From: Nocardia brasiliensis NBRC 14402
GTDB taxonomy: Bacteria; Actinomycetota; Actinomycetes; Mycobacteriales; Mycobacteriaceae
Assembly (NCBI RefSeq): GCF_000308475.2
Contig: NZ_BAFT02000037.1
Span: 1 to 64,000 of the forward strand
Reading direction: 5' to 3'
Length of the DNA: 64,000 bases
Made by a program: the position numbers and the translations under genes. Under the pieces are notes generated by a model. It saw nothing but the letters and a program-made list of their open reading frames with translations, was not told the origin of the DNA and made no database searches. This document shows, in pieces, positions 17,640 to 25,794 of this stretch (positions within the stretch are counted from its first letter, which is position 1; the number at the start of each line of letters is the position of its first letter).

Positions 17640-17897
17640 ATGGGCAGAATGGTTACGAAGGTTCTTGCGACGCTGATCATCGCCGCGGCGGCCCTGACGG
17701 GATCCGGCTACGCCGCCGCCGCCCCCGGGCTGCCACTGGAGCAGTCGCAGGCGTCGACGCAACCCGCCAAGCCGATCGACACCGTGCAGTCGGGGTCGGC
17801 CAGCACTGCCTTCGCGCTGTTGCTGACCCGCCTGTCCAGCTTGTCCGGCAAGCCGTGCCCGTGGCCGGCCTGCGCCGCCGCGGCGACGGTCGAATAG
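17640..17897 (+). CDS. Very small secreted protein
   Basis: 85 residues from ATG 17640, preceded by GAAGGAG. The signal peptide is obvious (MGRMVTKVLATLIIAAAALT to GYAAAAP). The 55-residue mature part is low in charge and contains KPIDTVQSGSASTAFALLLTRL and a C-terminal PCPWPAC with two Cys that could form a disulfide. No family is recognised. A bidirectional terminator (17938-17976) follows. Confidence 0.65.
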   Translation: MGRMVTKVLATLIIAAAALTGSGYAAAAPGLPLEQSQASTQPAKPIDTVQSGSASTAFALLLTRLSSLSGKPCPWPACAAAATVE

Positions 17898-17937
17898 CCG
17901 GGCAGCCGTTACCTGAAATTCGGCCGGTGCCAAGGGG

Positions 17938-17976
17938 AATGGCAGGTCACCAATTGCGCTGTGGTGACCTGCCATT
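17938..17976. terminator. Bidirectional terminator between convergent small secreted-protein genes
   Basis: Perfect inverted repeat, AATGGCAGGTCACC and GGTGACCTGCCATT, around an 11-base loop. It sits exactly between the two convergent 3' ends and reads A-rich to T-rich on both sides. Confidence 0.8.
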
Positions 17977-18315
17977 CACATCGGTGTGACCCACCGGACC
18001 GGCACGGAATTCCCCGGATCCACGCCCGCACCCTCCATCTCGCCGAGCCGCAGGCCCTCCTGGTACGACATGATCCCCGCCGGCGATGTCACCGGCGGCG
18101 CCGCCGATGATGGCGCCGATGGGGCAGCTGATCAACAGGAATGGCAGACCGAGCAGGCAGCCGATGGCCAGTCCGGCGCCGCCCGCCAGGAGTGCGCCTT
18201 TGGCGCCCACGGCCGGGTCGGCGAGCGCGGGCGTCGCGGTCACTACGCCCGCCAGCGCGATGATCGGAACCACCGCTGTTGCCACAATATGAGCCCGAGT
18301 AATTCTGGTGATCAT
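17976..18315 (-). CDS. Exported Gly-rich small protein with an apparent frameshift
   Basis: From ATG 18315 the gene encodes a signal peptide (MITRITRAHIVATAVVPIIA to TPALADP) and a hydrophobic Gly-rich segment (GALLAGGAGLAIGCLLGLPF, SCPIGAIIGGAAGDIAGG). In the starting frame the protein then turns into Pro/Arg-rich sequence ending near 17947. Removing one base from the C run at 18075-18078 instead gives IMSYQEGLRLGEMEGAGVDP and PVRWVTPM, stopping at TGA 17976 right at the terminator. The shifted reading looks far more protein-like, so the gene is either broken or contains a sequencing indel. The family is unknown. Confidence 0.55.
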
Positions 18316-18348
18316 GGAATCCCTTTCTGTGTTTCACCTCGACCGTCG

Positions 18349-18361
18349 GTGCACAGTGCAC
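18349..18361. promoter_or_regulatory. Palindrome upstream of the exported Gly-rich gene
   Basis: GTGCAC-A-GTGCAC, a perfect palindrome around one base, lies about 34 bases upstream of the 18315 start and could be an operator. The evidence is only the symmetry and position. Confidence 0.3.
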
Positions 18362-18637
18362 GCACGGAAAATATTCATGCACGCTCGCGCGGATCCGGCG
18401 GGTGAATATCGAGTCGGGAACGATTCGAACGACCATTCCTGATAGGGACCAGTACCGCCGCGATTCGAACCTTTGTCCAATCGGAACTATAGGTAGCGAA
18501 TTCAGGAATTACGAAGGCCCGGCGTCGACGTGATGGCCATCATGGAACGCCGAGGCGGCGAGTGACTTCGGTCCTCTCCGCGGGGGCTATCGGCCCTACG
18601 AGGTGCGCTCGGGCTCCAGGGAGAACACTCCAGTCGT

Positions 18638-18649
18638 AAACCTAGGTTT
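18638..18649. promoter_or_regulatory. Operator-like palindrome upstream of the acetyltransferase
   Basis: AAACCTAGGTTT is a perfect 12-base palindrome whose right edge is 15 bases before the GTG start at 18664. At this position it would overlap the transcription start or block RNA polymerase. The cognate regulator is not identified. Confidence 0.4.
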
Positions 18650-18663
18650 CCTAAGCTGGCTTC

Positions 18664-19197
18664 GTGGTGACCTATGCGGACTTCCCGGAAAACCTTGCGA
18701 CCGAACGGCTCCGGCTGCGGTCCTGGCTGCCCTCGGACGCGGCGGACTATCGCGCGCTGTGGGCCGAGCGGGATCCGCGGGCCCGGCATCGGATCGGTGC
18801 GGACGGCCGGCCGACGGTCGAGGATATGCGTGTCTGGCTGGCGGCCAACCCGCTCGGTCCCGACCCGGGCCTGGGGTTGCGTCCGATCGAGCGGCGCGAC
18901 ACCGGTGAGTTCATCGGCTATTGCGGGCTGATCGTCGGGCAGGGGTCCTTCGACGAACCGGAGATCGCGTACGAACTCGCGCAGCGCGCGCACGGTCACG
19001 GGTACGCCACCGAGGCGGCTCGGGTCGTGGTCGAGGCGGCGGCCCGGACCGGTCGGCGGCGATTGTGGGCCACCGTGCGCGAATGGAACACCGCTTCGTT
19101 CCGGGTGCTGGCGAAGCTCGACTTCTACGACAGCGGGCGGGTCACCCCGGATCCTGTTCGCGGCGACTCCATTTGGATGACCCGCGTACTCGATTAG
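18664..19197 (+). CDS. GNAT-family N-acetyltransferase (RimJ/RimL type)
   Basis: 177 residues from GTG 18664. The fold signature runs LATERLRLRSWLPSDAADYRALWAE at the N-terminus, IGYCGLIVG in the centre, the acetyl-CoA loop ELAQRAHGHGYATEAARVVVEAA (the Gln/Arg-x-x-Gly-x-Gly/Ala pattern reads RAHGHGYA), and the C-terminal NTASFRVLAKLDFYDSG. It is similar to ribosomal-protein or small-molecule amine acetylases. It is preceded by an operator-like palindrome and followed after 62 bases by the aldehyde dehydrogenase in the same direction. Confidence 0.85.
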   Translation: MVTYADFPENLATERLRLRSWLPSDAADYRALWAERDPRARHRIGADGRPTVEDMRVWLAANPLGPDPGLGLRPIERRDTGEFIGYCGLIVGQGSFDEPEIAYELAQRAHGHGYATEAARVVVEAAARTGRRRLWATVREWNTASFRVLAKLDFYDSGRVTPDPVRGDSIWMTRVLD

Positions 19198-19216
19198 CCA
19201 TCCGCTGCTGTGCCGA

Positions 19217-19230
19217 AATCGTATACGATT
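19217..19230. promoter_or_regulatory. Operator-like palindrome upstream of the aldehyde dehydrogenase
   Basis: AATCGTATACGATT is a perfect 14-base palindrome 30 bases before the ALDH ATG. The central GTATAC core resembles sites of GntR- or TetR-family repressors. No regulator gene is adjacent, so the binding protein is unknown. Confidence 0.5.
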
Positions 19231-19259
19231 ACCCCAGTGAGTCTCCGGGAGGAACGACG

Positions 19260-20723
19260 ATGGCACCGGCACATTTCACCCCCGCTCTGAATCTCATCGA
19301 CGGAACCTGGCGCGACGCCGACGAACGCCGCCTCAGCTACGACCCCGCCACCGGAGATGTCATGGGGGAGTACGCCTTCGCCACCCGTGCCGACACCGAG
19401 GACGCGATACGGGCCGCTCGATCGGCGTTCCACACGACCGAGTGGGCCACCGACCGGCGGCTGCGTGCCAAGGTGCTCGGCGCTATGGCCGATGCGGTCG
19501 AAGCGAACCGGGCGGCGCTGATCGACCTGCTGTCACTCGACAACGGAAAGATCAAGCGGGAAGCCACTTTCGAGATCGACATGGTCGCACCGAAGTTACG
19601 CTGGTGGGCGGCCATGGCGCTGGCGGATTCGGCCGGGCGCGCGTCGGACATGGGCCAGGGGCGAACTTCGATCGTGCTGCGGGAGCCGGTGGGCGTGGCC
19701 GGGGTCATCGTGCCGTTCAATGCGCCGGTGATCCTGGCGGTGCGCTCACTGGCGCCGGCCCTGGCGGCCGGAACCACGGCGGTGGTCAAGTACCCGGAGG
19801 AGACCGCCCAGATCTGCGCGCTGTTCACCCGAATCATCGCTGAGGTCGACGACTTACCCGATGGTGTGCTGAACACGGTCGTCACCGACGGCAGCGGTGG
19901 TTCGGTGCTGGTCGAGTCACCGGACGTGCCGGTCATCAGTTTCACGGGCAGTACCACCACGGGACGCGCGATCGCCGCCGCCGGCGCCGACCGGCTCAAG
20001 CGGTTCGGGCTCGAGCTGGGCGGCAAGTCTCCCATGATCGTCTTCGAAAGCGCAGACCTCGACGCCGCGGTTCCGGTCCTGACCGACGCCGTCACGGTTT
20101 TCGCGGGCCAGTTCTGCATGGCCGGATCCCGTTTGCTGGTGCACGAGTCGCTGGCCGAGGACCTCGGCAAGCGGTTACGTACCTCGTTCGAGGCGGTCCG
20201 GCCGGGTCCGGCAAGCGATCCCGCGAGCGATATGGGTCCGCTGATCTCGCGGCAGAACGTCGAACGGGTCGACGCCGTTGTGCGGGAAGCTATTTCGATG
20301 GGTGCCGAGGTGATCGTCCGGGGCGGGCCGTCGGACGATCCGCGGTTGCGGGGCGGTGCCTTTTACGACCCGACCGTGCTGGCGGTCCGGGACAACTCGT
20401 TGCCGATCGTGCAACGGGAAACCTTCGGCCCGGTGCTGACGGTGCAGACCTTCCGCACCGAGGACGAGGCGATCGCCCTGGCCAACTCGACCGAATACGG
20501 TTTGGCCGCCAGCATCTGGACCCGCGACGTCGACCAGCCGCTGCGCGTGGCCCGCCGCATCGAGGCGGGCACCGTCTGGATCAACGACTGGGCCGCGGTG
20601 CACGACGAATTCGAAGAGGGCGGCTACAAACAGAGCGGCCTGGGCCGTCTCAACGGTCTTGCGGCACTGGAGAATTTCGTCGAGTACAAACACATCGCCT
20701 TTGCCCCGGCCCACCGGTACTGA
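19260..20723 (+). CDS. NAD(P)-dependent aldehyde dehydrogenase
   Basis: 487 residues, the usual ALDH length, from ATG 19260 behind GGGAGGA. Motifs in order are VIVPFNAPVILAVRSLAPALAAG, SFTGSTTTGRAIAAAGADRLKR (cofactor loop), LELGGKSPMIV with the general-base Glu, GQFCMAGSRLLV with the catalytic Cys, and ETFGPVLTVQTF with the second Glu. It oxidises an aldehyde to its acid in the cytosol; the substrate cannot be told. In the neighbourhood of an acetyltransferase and an operator palindrome it may belong to an inducible detoxification or amine-degradation unit. Confidence 0.93.
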   Translation: MAPAHFTPALNLIDGTWRDADERRLSYDPATGDVMGEYAFATRADTEDAIRAARSAFHTTEWATDRRLRAKVLGAMADAVEANRAALIDLLSLDNGKIKREATFEIDMVAPKLRWWAAMALADSAGRASDMGQGRTSIVLREPVGVAGVIVPFNAPVILAVRSLAPALAAGTTAVVKYPEETAQICALFTRIIAEVDDLPDGVLNTVVTDGSGGSVLVESPDVPVISFTGSTTTGRAIAAAGADRLKRFGLELGGKSPMIVFESADLDAAVPVLTDAVTVFAGQFCMAGSRLLVHESLAEDLGKRLRTSFEAVRPGPASDPASDMGPLISRQNVERVDAVVREAISMGAEVIVRGGPSDDPRLRGGAFYDPTVLAVRDNSLPIVQRETFGPVLTVQTFRTEDEAIALANSTEYGLAASIWTRDVDQPLRVARRIEAGTVWINDWAAVHDEFEEGGYKQSGLGRLNGLAALENFVEYKHIAFAPAHRY

Positions 20724-20828
20724 ATCGGCGGCAACCGCCCTGTTCGGGGGTGCCGGCGCGTTATGGTGGGGTAAGTGCCGGCGCAGCCCACCGGGTTGCC
20801 GGGCAATCCACCCGAGAGGGGAGGAACC

Positions 20829-21458
20829 GTGGCGCAGCAGGGGGAGTTCGGGTTCGTACCGTTGTGGCCTTTTCGGAGTGAGGCCGAGGCGGTGGAGTGG
20901 CAGGCGGCGTATCGGACGGACGGGGCCGATGCGTGGCATCTCGACGCGGAGCTGACGGCGCTCACGTTCACACGGGAGTATCTCGGTCTGCGGACGGTGG
21001 ACCAGGTGGTGGTCGGAGTCGGCCGCAGCGATACCGGCGGGGACGAGCGTTTCGTCGGTGTCGGGTTCGTCGCGCCCAACGGGGCCCAGATCACGGCGGC
21101 GGTGTTGCATCTGGCGCGCATCGGGGCCGGTGCCGACGCACCGTGGGAGGTGGTCGGGTCCGACGGCGGCACGCTGTCGGTGGACGAGCCGGGGTACGGG
21201 GCGACGGTGACTTCACCGTTGGCGGTGCGCGGCCGGATCACGGGGGTGGACGAGAGCCTGACGGTGCAGATCCGGGTGCACGGCAGCGCGGAACCGGTGG
21301 GCGCGGTTTCCGGTATCGCCGCGGGCGGGACGGATGAGCCGTGGTCGGCGACCGTGCCGTTCACCGCGGCACCGGGCAGTGTGCTTACCATCGCGGTGTC
21401 GACGGGCGGCCATATCGCCGAGGTCGAGCATTTCGCCGTCACCGGCGCTCGGCACTGA
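20829..21458 (+). CDS. Gmad2 Ig-like domain protein
   Basis: 209 residues from GTG 20829. The N-terminal half is an unrecognised domain (GFVPLWPFRSEAEAVEWQAA, LTFTREYLGL). The C-terminal half (about 115-205) fits the Gmad2 immunoglobulin-like domain: VTSPLAVRGRITGVDESLTV, ... ATVPFTAAPGSVLTIAVST. No signal peptide or lipobox is visible, unusual for a domain normally found outside the cell. First gene of a tightly spaced rightward operon with the amidase (24 bases downstream) and sugar ABC importer genes. Confidence 0.65.
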   Translation: MAQQGEFGFVPLWPFRSEAEAVEWQAAYRTDGADAWHLDAELTALTFTREYLGLRTVDQVVVGVGRSDTGGDERFVGVGFVAPNGAQITAAVLHLARIGAGADAPWEVVGSDGGTLSVDEPGYGATVTSPLAVRGRITGVDESLTVQIRVHGSAEPVGAVSGIAAGGTDEPWSATVPFTAAPGSVLTIAVSTGGHIAEVEHFAVTGARH

Positions 21459-21494
21459 AACCAATACACTGCGACCACAGGGATGGGCAGAGCC

Positions 21495-22667
21495 GTGACC
21501 CAGTTGATCGACTTCTCTGCCGCGCTCATCGAGCCGGCCGATATTCGGGCGGCCGGATTCGCCGGCGTGGTCGGGTATTTCTCGGAATCGCGCCCCGGCA
21601 CGAACTTCGGGGCGAAACCCTTGCGCCGGGACTATTGCGATCGGTTGCGCGCCGAAGGCCTGGAGATCGTCACCAACTACCAATACGGCAAGGGACCGAC
21701 GGCGGACTGGCGCGGCGGCTACGACGGCGGCGCCCGGCACGCGGAGACGGCGCTGCGCTTCCATTTCGAGGCGGGCGGTCCGGGATACCGGCCGCTGTAC
21801 GCGCCGGTCGACGACAATCCGACGCTGGACGAGTGGAACAGCCTGATCGCGCCGTTCCTGCGCGGCTGGGCGTCGGTGGTCGGCCCGGAATGGACCGGCG
21901 TCTACTGCAATGCCCGATGCATCGACTGGGCATTGGAAGACGGTGTCGGGCAATGGTTCTGGCAGCACAACTGGTCCGGTGACCCGTCCATCAACGAGCA
22001 TCATCCGGCCGCCCACATGCACCAGATCGAGATCGATCAGCGGGAGATCTCCGGTGTCGGCATCGACGTCAACGAGGTGTTGAAGCCCGACTACGGTCAA
22101 TGGTCGGCGGCGCGCACACCGGGACCGGTTTCGCCGATCAGCCGGGAGGACGACCAGACGGGCATCAGCCCCAACACCTCCTCCCGTGGCGGTGCGCCGG
22201 TGCTGTGGTTTCTGCTGCACACCCAGGAGGGCAACGGCGACGCCCAATCCCTGGCCAACTATCTGCAGAACCCGAATTCGGGTGTCTCCTACCACTACAC
22301 CGACGACAACACCGGCACGGTGATCGACGTGGTGGACACTGATCTGGCCTCGTGGTCGGTGCTCAGCGGTAATTCGCGGTCGATCAATTTGTGCTTCGCG
22401 GGTTCGCGGGCGGCTTGGTCGCGCGACGAATGGTTCGCGCGGATGCAGCGCGGCATCGACTGCGCGGCCTGGCTCGCCGTGCAGGACTGCCGCAAGTACG
22501 GGTTGCCGATCCGGACGATCTCGCCCGAGGAATTGGGTGCCGACGAGCGCGGCGTGGCCGATCACAACGCGTATACGATCGGCAAGCGGGACGGCACGCA
22601 CACCGATGTCGGACCGAACTTTCCGTGGGACTACCTGAACGCCAAATTGACGGAGTACGGCGCGTAA
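21495..22667 (+). CDS. DUF1906 glycoside-hydrolase-like plus N-acetylmuramoyl-L-alanine amidase fusion
   Basis: About 390 residues. GTG 21495 is chosen (TQLIDFSAALI is the family N-terminus); ATG 21483 leaves no room for a ribosome site. Residues 1-200 form the DUF1906 (Rv2525c-like) TIM-barrel domain: GVVGYFSESR, LEIVTNYQYG, YAPVDDNP, WTGVYCNARCIDWAL. Residues about 225-385 form an amidase_2/PGRP-like domain with VLWFLLHTQEG (first zinc His), SYHYTDDNTG and HTDVGPNFPWDYL (further zinc ligands). It should cleave peptidoglycan stem peptides. The architecture is phage-endolysin-like, yet there is no signal peptide. It lies in an operon with an ABC importer. Confidence 0.78.
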   Translation: MTQLIDFSAALIEPADIRAAGFAGVVGYFSESRPGTNFGAKPLRRDYCDRLRAEGLEIVTNYQYGKGPTADWRGGYDGGARHAETALRFHFEAGGPGYRPLYAPVDDNPTLDEWNSLIAPFLRGWASVVGPEWTGVYCNARCIDWALEDGVGQWFWQHNWSGDPSINEHHPAAHMHQIEIDQREISGVGIDVNEVLKPDYGQWSAARTPGPVSPISREDDQTGISPNTSSRGGAPVLWFLLHTQEGNGDAQSLANYLQNPNSGVSYHYTDDNTGTVIDVVDTDLASWSVLSGNSRSINLCFAGSRAAWSRDEWFARMQRGIDCAAWLAVQDCRKYGLPIRTISPEELGADERGVADHNAYTIGKRDGTHTDVGPNFPWDYLNAKLTEYGA

Positions 22668-22687
22668 TCGATTCGGAAGGGGGCCTG

Positions 22688-23998
22688 ATGGTTACACGGC
22701 GAGCATTGCTATCCGGCGCCGCCGTGCTCGGTGCCTCCCTGGCCGCCCCAGGGTTGTCCGGCTGCGGCGGCGACTCGAACGCGTTGACCTTCTTCTTCCA
22801 AGCCGCCCCGGCCGAGGCGCGGGTGCGCAGGCAGATCATCGAGGCGTTCGGGCGGCTGCACCCGGAAATCGAGATCCGCGTGCAACTTTCGGGCCCCGAC
22901 CCGCAGCAGCAGATCCTCACCTACTGTGCGGGCGGAAAATGTCCGGACATCCTGATGCAGTGGGAGTCGTATTCCCGGTTCGCCGCCCTGGGCGTGCTGC
23001 AGGACTTGAATGTCATGCTGGACAAGGACCCCGCCTACGCCGCGCAATTGCGTGGCGACAGCACCCCGAATCTCTATGAGACGTTCGCTTTTCAAGGCGG
23101 ACAGTACGTCCTGCCCGAACAGTGGGCGGGAATCTTCCTGTACTACAACAGAAGACTGTTCGACGAGGCCGGGCTGAAACCACCACCGGCACGTTGGCAG
23201 GACGCCTGGACCTTCGCGGAATTCCTCGCCACCGCTCGAGCTCTGACCGAGCGGGACGCGTCGGGCAAGACCACCCGATGGGGGTTCGTCGATGCCTGGC
23301 CGGTGCCGCGCTGGTCGGCGGCGATCTTCGGGATGAACAACGGCGCAGCGTGGTTCACGCCCGCGATCGATCCCACCCGGACCAACATCGATGACGATCG
23401 CTTCATCGAGGGCTTCCAGTTCTACACCGATCTCTCGGTGCGGCACCGGGTCGCGCCGCAGGCAGCCGACCTGCAGGCGCAGTCGGCGCTGGATCTGTTC
23501 ATGCAGGGCAAGGCGGCGATGGTGCTGACCGGGCACTGGCAGTACAGCGGCTTCCTCGCCGCGCCCGATCTGGATTTCGATGTCACCGTGCTGCCGGTCG
23601 GTCCGCAGGGGCAGAGTGCCAAATCCGATGTGGGCACCACCGGTTTGGCCATCGCCGCGTCCAGTTCGAAGAAGGATCTGGCCTGGGAGTTCGTGAAGTT
23701 CGCGACCGGTCCGGCGGGGCAGCGGGCCGTCGCGGAGTCGGGCCTGTTCGTTCCAGCCCTGCAATCGGCCCGGCGTTCTGCCGAATTCGTCCGGTCGCAC
23801 ACCAGGATCAGCAATCTCGAGGTGCTGATCGATGGGCCCGACAACTCCAATCACCTTCCGGTGAGCCCGCATTGGCCACAGGTCGACGCCGCCTTCACCC
23901 GCTTCTCCGATCGAGTGCTGCGCGGTGCCGCCCCCGCGTCCTGGTTCAAGGACGGCCCCGCCGCGGAACTCAACCGGCTGCTCCAGGGGTCGGTGTGA
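22688..23998 (+). CDS. Sugar ABC transporter substrate-binding lipoprotein (CUT1 type)
   Basis: 436 residues from ATG 22688. A Tat-like/lipoprotein signal (MVTRRALLSGAAVLGASLAA) ends in the lipobox LSGC, so the protein is predicted to be lipid-anchored outside the membrane. The mature part follows the MalE/UgpB-type extracellular solute-binding fold: ALTFFFQAAPAEARVRRQII, CPDILMQWESYSRFAALGVL, GIFLYYNRRLFDEAGLKPPP, LFMQGKAAMVLTGHWQYSG and SSSKKDLAWEFVKFA. It captures an oligosaccharide or glycoside for the two downstream permeases; the ligand is unknown. Confidence 0.9.
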   Translation: MVTRRALLSGAAVLGASLAAPGLSGCGGDSNALTFFFQAAPAEARVRRQIIEAFGRLHPEIEIRVQLSGPDPQQQILTYCAGGKCPDILMQWESYSRFAALGVLQDLNVMLDKDPAYAAQLRGDSTPNLYETFAFQGGQYVLPEQWAGIFLYYNRRLFDEAGLKPPPARWQDAWTFAEFLATARALTERDASGKTTRWGFVDAWPVPRWSAAIFGMNNGAAWFTPAIDPTRTNIDDDRFIEGFQFYTDLSVRHRVAPQAADLQAQSALDLFMQGKAAMVLTGHWQYSGFLAAPDLDFDVTVLPVGPQGQSAKSDVGTTGLAIAASSSKKDLAWEFVKFATGPAGQRAVAESGLFVPALQSARRSAEFVRSHTRISNLEVLIDGPDNSNHLPVSPHWPQVDAAFTRFSDRVLRGAAPASWFKDGPAAELNRLLQGSV

Positions 23999-24918
23999 CT
24001 GCCGTCGAGCACCGCGGCGCCGGTCGGCGCCCCTCCGGCCTGACCCGTCGCAAAGCGGCCGCGGGCCGTACTTTCATCGCGCCGAATCTGCTTGCGGTAC
24101 TGGTGTTCCTGGTGTTCCCGCTCGGGCTGTCGCTGTATCTGAGCTTCCACCACTGGAATATGTTCAGCGCCCCGGAGTACGTCGGCGCGGCCAACTATCG
24201 CCGACTGTTCGCCGAGGACCCGCTGTTCTACATCGCGCTGCGCAATACCGTCCTGTTCACCGTCGTCACCCTGATCCCCACCGTCGTGATCAGCCTCGCC
24301 GTCGCCGCCGCCCTCAACGAAAAAGTCAGGGGCATAGCTCTTTTCCGCAGTGTCATGTTCATGCCGCTGGTCGCGTCCACCGCGGCGATCACCGTCGTCT
24401 GGAAGTTCATGTTCGCCACCGAGGGCGGACTGTTCAATGCGATGCTGGGGTGGTTCGGCGTCGATCCGGTGCAGTGGCTGGCCGACCCGAACTGGGCGCT
24501 GGTGTCGCTGTGCCTGGTCAGCATCTGGAAGAGCGTGCCGTTCGCTGCGGCCGTGCTGCTCGCGGCGATGCAGGGCGTGCCTGCGGAGCTGTACGAGGCC
24601 GGGCGTATCGACGGCGCGGGCGGGTGGCAGCGGTTCCGGTCGATCACGCTGCCGCTGATCCGCCCCGCGCTGGGCTTCGTCTTCGTCATCACGATCATCA
24701 ACACGGTGCAGGCCTTCGATCAGGCCTACGTGCTGACCGGCAGCGCGGGCGGCCCGGAAACCGGGACCTATCTCTTCGGCATCATGCTCTTCCAGAACGC
24801 GTTCGTCTTCAACGATCTCGGCTACGCGTGCGCGCTGGCCTGGGTCATCTTCGCGATCCTGCTCGCACTCACCTATTTCCAGCTGCGACTCTCGCGCACC
24901 GGCACCGAGGAGACCTGA
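23995..24918 (+). CDS. Sugar ABC transporter permease, MalF/UgpA type
   Basis: 307 residues. The GTG start overlaps the stop of the binding-protein gene (GTGA). About six membrane helices are visible. The EAA loop reads ELYEAGRIDGAGGWQRFRSITLPLIRP, the contact site for the ATPase. As usual for CUT1 importers it should form a heterodimer with the next gene's product. Confidence 0.9.
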   Translation: MTAVEHRGAGRRPSGLTRRKAAAGRTFIAPNLLAVLVFLVFPLGLSLYLSFHHWNMFSAPEYVGAANYRRLFAEDPLFYIALRNTVLFTVVTLIPTVVISLAVAAALNEKVRGIALFRSVMFMPLVASTAAITVVWKFMFATEGGLFNAMLGWFGVDPVQWLADPNWALVSLCLVSIWKSVPFAAAVLLAAMQGVPAELYEAGRIDGAGGWQRFRSITLPLIRPALGFVFVITIINTVQAFDQAYVLTGSAGGPETGTYLFGIMLFQNAFVFNDLGYACALAWVIFAILLALTYFQLRLSRTGTEET

Positions 24919-24919
24919 C

Positions 24920-25774
24920 GTGGCCGCCACCGCGAAATATCAGCGTGTCATCGCCCGGCGCACCCGGCGCGGCGTGCTGGTCTACCTCGCGCTGGTGGTG
25001 ATGGCGTGGTGCGCGCTGCTGCCGATTCTGTGGGCGCTGGCTGGCTCGCTGAAGCCGCCGGGCCGGATCACGGGGACCGACCTCGTCCCGGACGATCCGC
25101 AGTGGTCGAACTACCGCCTCGTCTTCGAGTTCGTGCCGTTCGAGCGCATGTTCCTCAACACGGTCCTCTATGCGGGACTGGTCACCGCCGGGCAGGTGTT
25201 CTTCTGCTCGCTGGCCGGGTACGCGTTCGCCCGCTTGCCGTTCAAGGGTCGCGACGCGATCTTTCTGGCCTACCTGGGCACGCTCATGGTGCCGTTGACG
25301 GTCACCGTGATTCCCCAGTTCATTCTCATGCGCACGTTCGGCTGGGTGGACAGCCCGCTGGCGATGATCGTGCCCGGCCTGTTCGGCAGCGCCTTCGGCA
25401 CCTATCTGATGCGGCAGTTCTTCCTGACGCTGCCCGCCGAACTCGAGGAAGCCGCCATCCTCGACGGCTGTTCGCTCTGGCAGACCTATTGGCGAGTGTT
25501 GTTGCCGCACACCACACCCGCGGTGCTGGTGCTCGCCGTGCTCACCTGGGTCACGGTGTGGAACGACTTCCTCTGGCCGTTGATCATGATCCAGCGCGAC
25601 AGCATCTCCACGCTCAATCTGGGCCTGGTCTGGATGCAGGGCCAGTACACCGCCAACTGGCCGGTGTTCATGGCCGCGTCGATGATGATGCTGGCGCCGA
25701 TGCTCGTCGTCTACGCGCTCACCCAGCGCGCTTTCGTGCACGGTATCGCCACCGCGGGGCTCGCCGGACGTTGA
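24920..25774 (+). CDS. Sugar ABC transporter permease, MalG/UgpE type
   Basis: 284 residues from GTG 24920, one base after the previous stop. Six helices, with the typical LPILWALAGSLKPPG start, LMVPLTVTVIPQFILMRTFGW and the EAA loop ELEEAAILDGCSLWQTYWRVLLPHTTP. No ATPase gene follows; actinobacteria often serve several CUT1 importers with one shared MsiK-like ATPase encoded elsewhere. Last gene of the operon; the next gene is convergent. Confidence 0.92.
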   Translation: MAATAKYQRVIARRTRRGVLVYLALVVMAWCALLPILWALAGSLKPPGRITGTDLVPDDPQWSNYRLVFEFVPFERMFLNTVLYAGLVTAGQVFFCSLAGYAFARLPFKGRDAIFLAYLGTLMVPLTVTVIPQFILMRTFGWVDSPLAMIVPGLFGSAFGTYLMRQFFLTLPAELEEAAILDGCSLWQTYWRVLLPHTTPAVLVLAVLTWVTVWNDFLWPLIMIQRDSISTLNLGLVWMQGQYTANWPVFMAASMMMLAPMLVVYALTQRAFVHGIATAGLAGR

Positions 25775-25794
25775 ACCCCTTGCGCCGCAACAGA

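Larger units (their letters stand above)
18316..18663. other. 348-base divergent intergenic region with several short repeats
   Basis: No gene is supported. CGATTCGAAC occurs twice at 18421-18430 and 18461-18470, exactly 40 bases apart, and two palindromes lie near the flanking gene starts (annotated separately). The region is therefore likely to hold divergent regulated promoters. Confidence 0.4.
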
